DNA of 5,625 nucleotides from Candidatus Gottesmanbacteria bacterium RIFOXYB1_FULL_47_11 (GCA_001779455.1 MFKE01000015.1:3208-8832); one strand, 5' to 3'. Positions 1 to 4,419 are shown, counted from the stretch's first letter. The notes: generated by a model not told the origin, from the sequence alone. Numbers and translations are program-made.

Positions 1-212
1 ATACCAACGAGAATTTTTACGATCAACGCCGCAGTGTTGGCGCCAAGAAAAATCAGCGCGATCAAAGGAAACGACGCTGATAATCCGGTAAACCAAACCC
101 ACGTCCCGATGATCAAGCCCACCAGGAAAATTGCTGCTTTCACCCATGACTGCAGGGCTTTCCAAAAAACACGAAAGCTCTGGACGTACGGACCATACTT
201 TTGTTCAGACAT
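1..212 (-). CDS. Unrecognised membrane protein, N-terminal part (runs off the window edge)
   Basis: The frame opens with ATG at 212 and stays open to base 1, giving 70 codons with no stop, so the 3' end lies outside the window. A GGAG Shine-Dalgarno sits at 219-222, six bases before the ATG, and fixes the start. The first 24 residues are hydrophilic to amphipathic (MSEQKYGPYV opening, with Phe, Trp and Lys). Two hydrophobic segments follow at about residues 25-42 and 48-69, separated by a short Gly/Ser turn. This looks like two membrane helices with a cytoplasmic N-terminus. There is no cleavable signal peptide and no motif I recognise, so I assign no function. It lies on the same strand as gdhA but about 330 bases downstream, with possible stem-loops between, so co-transcription is uncertain. 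That this is a real gene is fairly sure; its identity is unknown. Confidence 0.72.
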   Translation of the reverse strand, partial: MSEQKYGPYVQSFRVFWKALQSWVKAAIFLVGLIIGTWVWFTGLSASFPLIALIFLGANTAALIVKILVG

Positions 213-218
213 GGCAAT

Positions 219-222
219 CTCC
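219..222 (-). promoter_or_regulatory. Ribosome binding site GGAG of the left-edge membrane gene
   Basis: On the minus strand GGAG is followed by six bases and then the ATG at 212, which is ideal spacing. It supports that start for a gene cut by the window edge. Confidence 0.7.
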
Positions 223-281
223 TTATTCACTAGTGTGGACACAAACTATTCCGAACTTACTATATTTTCAGACACCTCCAT

Positions 282-356
282 TTATTTGTTTGGTCTCGAC
301 ATCTGTGTGACCATCGTCACAAGGACAGCGACAGCTATCCAAATAATGATGGCCAC
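282..356 (-). CDS. Possible 24-residue single-helix membrane microprotein
   Basis: A minus-strand frame begins with GTG at 356 and ends with TAA at 284-282. It reads (M)AIIIWIAVAVLV followed by TMVTQMSRPNK: about 13 strongly hydrophobic residues, then a polar, basic tail. This is a plausible one-pass membrane peptide. It lies 69 bases before the left-edge membrane gene on the same strand. Against it: no Shine-Dalgarno precedes the GTG, the frame closes only four codons upstream (TAA), and a hydrophobic run this short can arise by chance or be a relic of a longer gene. It is given as a candidate only. Confidence 0.25.
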   Translation of the reverse strand: MAIIIWIAVAVLVTMVTQMSRPNK

Positions 357-432
357 ACAAGGAGATATTTAAAATATTCTTGAAGTTGTTAAAGAGCTAT
401 ACAAATCTGACTTCTCCATCCGGGGAATAGAA

Positions 433-450
433 ACACCGCGATTGCGGCGT
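433..450 (-). terminator. Possible weak intrinsic terminator after gdhA
   Basis: On the minus strand a 7-bp stem (ACGCCGC with GCGGTGT, one G-T pair) closes a 4-base AATC loop. The bases that follow, TTCTATTC, are T-rich but interrupted. It lies about 90 bases beyond the gdhA stop and is the best terminator candidate for gdhA. The T-tract is poor, so it may only be an RNA 3'-end stabiliser. Confidence 0.35.
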
Positions 451-452
451 CT

Positions 453-472
453 AAGAGGCGCAAATGCCCCTT
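453..472. other. Stem-loop downstream of gdhA
   Basis: AAGAGGC (453-459) pairs with GCCCCTT (466-472) around a 6-base loop, giving seven pairs including one G-T. It sits three bases from the 433-450 hairpin, so a gdhA transcript would carry two tandem stems. On the plus strand it is followed by TCCCC rather than a T-tract, so it is not a convincing plus-strand terminator. Confidence 0.3.
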
Positions 473-541
473 TCCCCAAATTAAAAGAAGCCTGGGGATT
501 TTAGCAGAAATTAGGAACTAAGTCAAAACTATGGGGTATGA

Positions 542-1807
542 TTACCGCATCGCCTGAAGTATCCGCTGAAGAGCTACGATGAATGCCGCGGTGCGTAGGT
601 CTGTTTTATACTTTTTTGAGGCGAGCCACACATTTCCCGCTTCTTTCTCCATTTTAGCTTTCAGCTTCCGGTTGACCGCTTCTTTTGTCCAATGAGCCCC
701 CTTCAAGTTCTGCTCCCATTCGAATGCTGACACCGTCACGCCGCCGGAATTGGAAAGCACATCCGGGACAACCGGAATGCCGCGCTTATATAATATAGTA
801 TCTGCCTCGGGGGCCGTCGGGCCGTTTGCCATCTCCAAAATGACCTTCGCCTTCACCTTGGGTGCGTTCTCGCGGGTGAGCACGTTTTCAAGAGCCGCAG
901 GCACGAGAATATCCACCGGAAGCTCCAAAAGCTCACGGTTGGTGATGGTTTTCCCTTTCTTGAGGTCACATACCGAACCGGAGCAGTAGCAGCCGGCCAG
1001 ATAGCCGTTTTTCTTCTTACACTGGAGGGTAAGGGTTGGGCTAAGACCTTCCGGCACATAGATCCCGCCGCGGCTGTCAGATACCGCAACCACGGTAAAA
1101 CCCGCTTCAGCCAGAAACTTGGCCATGTTATACCCGACGTTTCCGAATCCCTGCACTGCTGCCGTAAGCCGCCCTTGTAACTTCAGGTGTTTCAAAATCG
1201 CCTGCAGCACATACAAACCGCCTAAACCAGTTGCTTCTTCGCGCCCTTCACTCCCGCCGTCTTTAATGAGTTTTCCGGTAAACGTCGAACGGAGTTTTTT
1301 ATCTTTACCTTTTACTGCTTTCATAAATTCATCAAGCATCCATCCCATGATGACACCGTTTGTATTCACGTCCGGCGCCGGCACATCACGGTCCGGCCCA
1401 ATCACGTCGGCAATTGCACGGGCATATCCGCGGGAGAGCCGTTCAAGTTCCCCCGCTGAAAGTGTTTTTGGATCGACAATAATTCCGCCCTTCCCGCCTC
1501 CGAGCGGGAGATCGGCAACTGCGCATTTAACTGCCATCCAAAAAGAAAGAGCTTTCACTTCATCAAGTGACACCTGCGGGTGATACCGGATGCCGCCTTT
1601 GTACGGACCGCGCGCATTGTTAAACTGCACACGGTACCCCTGAAATATTTTCAGGTGGCCATTATCCATGGTTACCGGAATGGTTACATTGACAATCCGC
1701 TGCGGTTGGGACAACAGAGTGAGGAGTTTGGCTGCATCTTTTTTGGAAAATTTGGCTGCAGCGCGGGCCAGTTGACTCATCGCACTTTCAAATGGATTTA
1801 TTGTCAT
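542..1807 (-). CDS. gdhA: Glutamate dehydrogenase (NAD(P)-dependent, hexameric type)
   Basis: It catalyses reversible oxidative deamination of L-glutamate to 2-oxoglutarate and ammonia in the cytoplasm. The 421-residue length fits the short hexameric Glu/Leu/Phe/Val dehydrogenase family. The substrate domain shows GPYKGGIRYHP (67-77), the MAVKCAVADLPLGGGKGG stretch (91-108) with substrate lysine K94 and catalytic lysine K106, and DVPAPDVNTN (141-150) with the conserved Asp146. The Rossmann domain has GFGNVG (220-225). The C-terminal signature is ANGPTAPEAD (327-336) followed by SNSGGVTVSAFEWEQN (352-367). Start: the frame could be extended 28 codons to 1891, but that would overlap the upstream gene by 62 bases and the extension is not family-like. 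ATG at 1807 gives a normal N-terminus and lies just below a strong promoter. There is no Shine-Dalgarno. Oddity: four cysteines, C263, C273, C275 and C280, lie in the stretch leading to the ITNRELLEL segment. Coenzyme preference cannot be read safely. Confidence 0.96.
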   Translation of the reverse strand: MTINPFESAMSQLARAAAKFSKKDAAKLLTLLSQPQRIVNVTIPVTMDNGHLKIFQGYRVQFNNARGPYKGGIRYHPQVSLDEVKALSFWMAVKCAVADLPLGGGKGGIIVDPKTLSAGELERLSRGYARAIADVIGPDRDVPAPDVNTNGVIMGWMLDEFMKAVKGKDKKLRSTFTGKLIKDGGSEGREEATGLGGLYVLQAILKHLKLQGRLTAAVQGFGNVGYNMAKFLAEAGFTVVAVSDSRGGIYVPEGLSPTLTLQCKKKNGYLAGCYCSGSVCDLKKGKTITNRELLELPVDILVPAALENVLTRENAPKVKAKVILEMANGPTAPEADTILYKRGIPVVPDVLSNSGGVTVSAFEWEQNLKGAHWTKEAVNRKLKAKMEKEAGNVWLASKKYKTDLRTAAFIVALQRILQAMR

Positions 1808-1818
1808 GGTAATGTTTG

Positions 1819-1846
1819 AGTATACGCGACTATAATTTTTTTGCAA
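1819..1846 (-). promoter_or_regulatory. gdhA promoter giving an almost leaderless transcript
   Basis: On the minus strand TTGCAA (1841-1846) and TATACT (1819-1824) are separated by 16 bases, matching the sigma70 consensus at 4/6 and 5/6. The -10 ends 11 bases before the gdhA ATG (1807), so a start point 6-8 bases below it leaves a leader of about 4-6 bases and no room for a Shine-Dalgarno. The -35 lies inside the last codons of the upstream gene, which ends at 1830. Confidence 0.6.
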
Positions 1847-2303
1847 GAAGAGGATTATTTTTCGTTTGCATCTGATGCCAGGGTAATGCATTCAGCTCGT
1901 AAAGAATCTTCGCCGCCTGTTCACCACTTACGGGTCCAAAACTGGATGTCTCACCATCCTCTACTATTTTCCCGGCATAGCTGACAGTAGAATCCCGATT
2001 GATTACTACACCATACATCGCATCTTTTGCCCCGCCGGAATCAGTAACCACGATCACTCTTTTTCCGTTTTCTGCTACACCCCACACTTCCATTGTTCTA
2101 CCGCCCTCTTTCACGAGTCTCCCCAATTCTGTTGCCCCCATCTTCCCGGTTTGATTAGCTCGAAAAGTGTCGCCAAATAATCGCTCTATAGTTTTAATAA
2201 ATTTCAATTCTTCTTCGGGAAATCCCTGGACCTGTTCTACACCAATCAACTTGTTTGTTGCAGCATTTTGAAAAAGTTCTCTATATTTATCAGGTTGATG
2301 CAT
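1830..2303 (-). CDS. Unrecognised soluble protein, 157 residues
   Basis: I do not recognise this family. The protein starts with ATG at 2303 and ends with TAG. It has no signal peptide and no membrane segment, and looks like a small cytoplasmic alpha/beta protein. Residues 1-70 are helical and charged (a segment with EEELKFIKTIERLFG at 30-44). Residues 71-115 look like a run of strands, including KRVIVVTDSGG (81-91) and AMYGVVINRD (95-104). A helix with EQAAKILYELN (128-138) follows, then a basic tail. The TDSGG stretch is not enough to call an enzyme. The gene stands alone between the redox operon and gdhA, with its own promoter 8 bases before the start and no clear Shine-Dalgarno. Its last codons overlap the gdhA -35. 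Codon and length pattern, plus the dedicated promoter, support a real gene; function is unknown. Confidence 0.8.
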   Translation of the reverse strand: MHQPDKYRELFQNAATNKLIGVEQVQGFPEEELKFIKTIERLFGDTFRANQTGKMGATELGRLVKEGGRTMEVWGVAENGKRVIVVTDSGGAKDAMYGVVINRDSTVSYAGKIVEDGETSSFGPVSGEQAAKILYELNALPWHQMQTKNNPLLAKKL

Positions 2304-2311
2304 ACCCTAGT

Positions 2312-2341
2312 TTAATACCAGAGGGGTTGTGGCTTTGTCAA
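2312..2341 (-). promoter_or_regulatory. Promoter of the 157-residue gene, leaderless geometry
   Basis: On the minus strand a perfect -35 TTGACA (2336-2341) is followed, after 18 bases, by TATTAA (2312-2317). Only 8 bases separate the -10 from the ATG at 2303, so the transcript would begin at or within one or two bases of the start codon. The only purine run before the start is GGG, one base from the ATG and too close to act as a Shine-Dalgarno. Confidence 0.6.
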
Positions 2342-2352
2342 TTGCCAGTTTA

Positions 2353-3048
2353 TCAATAAAACAACTCAAACTTTATTTGGGCGGGAGGAACTCCTATTTG
2401 TTGTAACCGCGTTTTCATATCATCAACCATCTGCCGGTTGCCGCAAAGATAGACATCACACTCCTTTAGATTATTTTCGTCTGCAAATACATAATCCTGG
2501 ACATGACCCCGCTTTCCCTGCCAATTATCCGTAGCCTGTGAGAGCGTCAGAACAAGCCTTAAGGAAGGATGTGAGCTAGAAAATTCCTCAAGCTCTTTTT
2601 GCCAAAAAATATCCTCCTCATGCCGTACTCCCCAATAAAGCGTTGTCTCGCCCGAAGGCCGGTCGAGGATCATCGACCGGAACGGGGCAATTCCCGTGCC
2701 GGTTGCCACAAATATCTTCCTGCGAGGACTCTCCTCGTAGGTAAAACTCCCAAGCGGTCCCATAAAAGACATCGGGTCCCCTGCTTTTGCACCCAACGCC
2801 CACTGGGAATATACACCACCGGGCCCCACATCATGGGCCAGCAGGATGGAATTCTTCTCCGAGGGCGGCGACGCCACAGACATGCTGCGGTTTACCCCGG
2901 GGGCCACGTACAACATGACTGTTTGTCCGGGGAGAAATGTGATTTCGCGGGGCTCTATAAGCTCAAAGTGCTCCAGATACACCCTGCTCGACACTTTCTC
3001 AATTGACGTAAGCCTGGATTGAAATTTTTGGGGTTTAGGAAGCAACAT
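2353..3048 (-). CDS. Ferredoxin-NADP reductase / flavin reductase-like oxidoreductase
   Basis: A 231-residue soluble flavoprotein of the FNR superfamily that would move electrons between NAD(P)H and a flavin or an external carrier. The FAD-binding barrel shows FLPGQTVMLYV (38-48), the flavin-contact motif RSMSVAS (54-60, the RxYS/T motif with Met replacing Tyr) and GPGGVYSQW (75-83). The nucleotide domain shows the ATGTGIAPFRSM loop (115-126), YWGVRHEEDIFW (138-149) and CGNRQMVDDM (202-211). The chain ends in FELFY with a terminal aromatic residue, as in plant-type FNR where it stacks on the flavin. No 2Fe-2S domain is fused. The frame extends upstream to 3153, but those codons lie inside trxB; ATG at 3048 overlaps the trxB end by 14 bases and gives a normal N-terminus. 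With no Shine-Dalgarno, translation is probably coupled to trxB. The natural partner is unknown; dihydroorotate dehydrogenase electron-transfer subunit or stand-alone flavin reductase are alternatives. Confidence 0.88.
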   Translation of the reverse strand: MLLPKPQKFQSRLTSIEKVSSRVYLEHFELIEPREITFLPGQTVMLYVAPGVNRSMSVASPPSEKNSILLAHDVGPGGVYSQWALGAKAGDPMSFMGPLGSFTYEESPRRKIFVATGTGIAPFRSMILDRPSGETTLYWGVRHEEDIFWQKELEEFSSSHPSLRLVLTLSQATDNWQGKRGHVQDYVFADENNLKECDVYLCGNRQMVDDMKTRLQQIGVPPAQIKFELFY

Positions 3049-3970
3049 ATTTTTGCGCGTCAAGGGCTGCCATACAGCCCATGCCCGCGGCAACAACCGC
3101 CTGCCGGTACTGGAAGTCCACGCAGTCCCCTGCTGCAAAGACTCCGGGGACATTGGTTGCGGTGTGGAAATCTCCCGGCTTCATCATTCCGTGAACCATT
3201 ACATATCCTTTTTGATCCAGGTCGATAAATCCCTTCAGAAATTCCGTATTCGGCTTGTGACCGATAGCCAGGAAAACTCCCTGCGCCGGATACACCTCTT
3301 CTTTGCCTGTTTCGTTATCTTTTATTTTCACTCCGGTCACCGCGCTGTCGCCCACCACTTCCAGAATCTGTTTGTTCACGAGAAATGTAATCTTTGGATT
3401 CTTCTTTGCCCTTTCAAGCATGATGGGGCTTGCACGAAACTCCGCGCGCCGGTGAATGATCGTCACGCGCGTGGCAAAGGTGGTTAAAAAATTTGCCTCT
3501 TCCATCGCCGTATCCCCGCCACCAACGACCACCACCTCTTTCCCGCGGAAAAAAAATCCGTCGCAGGTAGCGCATGCCGATACGCCGCGCCCGGCAAGCT
3601 TTTTCTCCGACGGCAACCCAAGATATTGTGCGGAGGCGCCGGTTGCGATAATCACGGATTTTCCCTCGAATGTTTTACCGTCCGCGTCAAGAATAAACGT
3701 TTTTGTCTTTTCTTGATACTTGATACTTGATACTTGATACGATTCGATTTGGATACCAAATCGAAGCACTTGCGCCTTCATGTCCAGCATCAGCTGCGGC
3801 CCCTTAATGCCCTTGGGAAATCCGGGGAAATTTTCAACCTCCGTCGTTGTGGTGAGCTGGCCGCCCTCCTGGATTCCGGTAATAAGGAGTGTCTTTAAAA
3901 ATGCCCGTGAAGTGTAGAGGGCAGCCGTATATCCCGCCGGCCCCGCTCCGATGATGACGACATCGTACAT
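3035..3970 (-). CDS. trxB: Thioredoxin-disulfide reductase
   Basis: FAD enzyme that reduces thioredoxin with NADPH in the cytoplasm; 311 residues, normal for low-molecular-weight TrxB. FAD domain: GAGPAGYTAALY (8-19), GGQLTTTTEVENFPG (36-50) and IIATGASAQYLGLPSE (107-122). Redox-active CATC is at C133-C136, followed by D137. NADPH domain: VGGGDTAMEEA (149-159) and HRRAEFRA (173-180). The closing FAD motif is GVFAAGDC (276-283) with RQAVVAAGMGC (289-299). ATG at 3970 is the only sensible start, since the Rossmann strand begins at once; no Shine-Dalgarno precedes it. trxA lies 74 bases upstream and the flavin reductase-like gene overlaps its 3' end, so the three read as one operon. Oddity: codons 78-86 lie within four perfect copies of a 7-base repeat, next to a perfect 10-bp inverted repeat in codons 69-76. 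The reading frame and expected length are nonetheless kept. Confidence 0.97.
   Translation of the reverse strand: MYDVVIIGAGPAGYTAALYTSRAFLKTLLITGIQEGGQLTTTTEVENFPGFPKGIKGPQLMLDMKAQVLRFGIQIESYQVSSIKYQEKTKTFILDADGKTFEGKSVIIATGASAQYLGLPSEKKLAGRGVSACATCDGFFFRGKEVVVVGGGDTAMEEANFLTTFATRVTIIHRRAEFRASPIMLERAKKNPKITFLVNKQILEVVGDSAVTGVKIKDNETGKEEVYPAQGVFLAIGHKPNTEFLKGFIDLDQKGYVMVHGMMKPGDFHTATNVPGVFAAGDCVDFQYRQAVVAAGMGCMAALDAQKYVAS
3713..3740. repeat. Heptamer array 1: four perfect TTGATAC units inside trxB
   Basis: Four uninterrupted copies of TTGATAC on the plus strand (GTATCAA on the coding strand) fill 28 bases. Because seven is not a multiple of three, the units are read in all three frames as Y-Q-V-S-S-I-K-Y-Q, residues 78-86 of TrxB. 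Related arrays flank the trxA-trxB gap. Confidence 0.95.
3743..3765. repeat. Perfect 10-bp inverted repeat inside trxB
   Basis: TTCGATTTGG (3743-3752) and CCAAATCGAA (3756-3765) are exact reverse complements around a 3-base ATA loop. The element lies two bases from heptamer array 1 and covers TrxB codons 69-76. It has no T-tract, so it is not an intrinsic terminator. Confidence 0.9.
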
Positions 3971-3978
3971 AAAAATGC

Positions 3979-4006
3979 GTCACGTGTCAGGAGTCAAGTG
4001 TCAAGA
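3979..4006. repeat. Heptamer array 2: four degenerate units before trxB
   Basis: On the plus strand the units are GTCACGT, GTCAGGA, GTCAAGT and GTCAAGA. Read on the minus strand they are variants of TTGACAC, the same family as arrays 1 and 3 (consensus DTGAYAC). The array ends eight bases before the trxB ATG and is inverted relative to array 3. Confidence 0.75.
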
Positions 4007-4017
4007 AAGAATAAATC

Positions 4018-4045
4018 ATGACACATGATACATGATACATGATAC
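4018..4045. repeat. Heptamer array 3: ATGACAC then three ATGATAC, abutting the trxA stop
   Basis: Four units fill 28 bases on the plus strand; the last C at 4045 is the complement of the G of the trxA TAG stop. With array 2 it forms an imperfect inverted repeat: GTGTCA (3998-4003) pairs perfectly with TGACAC (4019-4024), and interrupted pairing continues outwards on both sides. The trxA-trxB transcript could therefore fold into a long hairpin between the two genes. Confidence 0.9.
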
Positions 4046-4368
4046 TAATTTATAAGTTTATTAAGCTCACTAAGAAGCGCTTCTTTACTTTGCACACCGA
4101 TAAACTGCTTCACGACCGCGCCGCTTTTAAAAATCATAAGCGTCGGGATACTCATAATCCCGTACTTTTGGGAGGTTTGCGGATTTTCATCGACGTTTAC
4201 CTTCCCCACCACTGCCTTCTCCCCTATCTGGCGGGCCACATCCTCCACAATCGGTCCCTGCGTCTGACACGGACCGCACCATACTGCCCAAAAATCCACA
4301 AGCACCGGTTTAGTACTTTTCAACACCAGCTGTTCGAACGTTGCATCGGTTATTGTTATATCACTCAT
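4045..4368 (-). CDS. trxA: Thioredoxin
   Basis: A 107-residue one-domain thioredoxin, the usual size, acting as cytoplasmic disulfide reductant for enzymes such as ribonucleotide reductase and peroxiredoxins. It shows the strand VLVDFWAVWCGPC (22-34) with redox cysteines C31 and C34, the SIPT segment (73-76) with the cis-proline P75, and a Gly-91 near the end of the last strand followed by the C-terminal helix. After the active site it reads QTQGP where KMIAP is commoner, a mild variation. There is no signal peptide or membrane anchor. The start is set by a strong AAGGAGG three bases before the ATG. Promoter and gene order place it first in an operon with trxB, its reductase, downstream. The TAG stop runs straight into heptamer array 3. 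Assignment is secure. Confidence 0.97.
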   Translation of the reverse strand: MSDITITDATFEQLVLKSTKPVLVDFWAVWCGPCQTQGPIVEDVARQIGEKAVVGKVNVDENPQTSQKYGIMSIPTLMIFKSGAVVKQFIGVQSKEALLSELNKLIN

Positions 4369-4371
4369 AGT

Positions 4372-4378
4372 CCTCCTT
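4372..4378 (-). promoter_or_regulatory. Ribosome binding site AAGGAGG of trxA
   Basis: A full anti-16S match on the minus strand, only three bases (ACT) from the ATG at 4368. It is the strongest translation signal in the window and contrasts with the absence of a Shine-Dalgarno before trxB. Confidence 0.75.
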
Positions 4379-4388
4379 AAGGATCACT

Positions 4389-4417
4389 AGTGTACCATGT
4401 GTATTTTTATTGTACAA
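4389..4417 (-). promoter_or_regulatory. trxA promoter with extended -10
   Basis: On the minus strand TGG-TACACT gives an extended -10 (hexamer at 4389-4394). A weak -35, TTGTAC (4412-4417), lies 17 bases upstream. The predicted start near 4382 would leave a leader of about 14 bases that includes the AAGGAGG site. The -35 lies within the palindrome at 4408-4419. Confidence 0.5.
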
Positions 4418-4419
4418 TA
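4408..4419. promoter_or_regulatory. 12-bp palindrome TATTGTACAATA in the divergent promoter region
   Basis: A perfect 12-bp dyad that contains the trxA -35 on one strand and the -10 of the plus-strand gene on the other. A repressor dimer bound here would cover both promoters, so it is an operator candidate. It could equally be two overlapping promoter hexamers that happen to be symmetric. Confidence 0.4.
4413..4418 (+). promoter_or_regulatory. -10 hexamer of the DNPH1-like gene, leaderless geometry
   Basis: TACAAT matches the -10 consensus at 5/6 and ends nine bases before the ATG at 4428, predicting a leader of about 2-4 bases. No good -35 is found 16-18 bases upstream. No Shine-Dalgarno precedes the ATG. 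Confidence 0.45.

Larger units (their letters stand above)
213..541. other. 329-bp gap between gdhA and the left-edge membrane gene
   Basis: No long gene is supported here on either strand. The half next to gdhA holds two or three G/C-rich stem-loops (433-450, 453-472, and a weaker one at 473-498). The half next to the membrane gene holds a 24-codon minus-strand reading frame for a single membrane helix (282-356), a TATAGT hexamer at 259-264 without a convincing -35 partner, and the 10-mer TCACTAGTGT at 227-236 that recurs in front of trxA. I see no tRNA, no riboswitch I can name and no insertion-sequence ends. Confidence 0.6.

Noticed and set aside
259..264. TATAGT as -10 of the left-edge membrane gene
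   Set aside because: The hexamer is good (5/6), but nothing like a -35 or an extended -10 accompanies it, so it is noted and not annotated.
34..372. Plus-strand 112-codon frame
   Set aside because: It is antisense to the better-supported left-edge membrane gene with its GGAG site, has no recognisable domain, and its second half is low-quality intergenic sequence.
1808..1891. 28-codon N-terminal extension of gdhA from an ATG at 1891
   Set aside because: It would overlap the upstream gene by 62 bases, is not like any glutamate dehydrogenase N-terminus, and would place the good TTGCAA/TATACT promoter inside the gene.
3049..3153. 35-codon N-terminal extension of the FNR-like gene
   Set aside because: It lies wholly inside the conserved 3' end of trxB; the extra residues look like a shadow frame and the family starts near the ATG at 3048.
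3999..4004. TTGACA on the minus strand before trxB as a -35
   Set aside because: It belongs to heptamer array 2, and the bases 16-18 positions downstream have no resemblance to a -10.
3713..4045. CRISPR array
   Set aside because: The repeats are seven bases long and contiguous, with no spacers and no cas genes.
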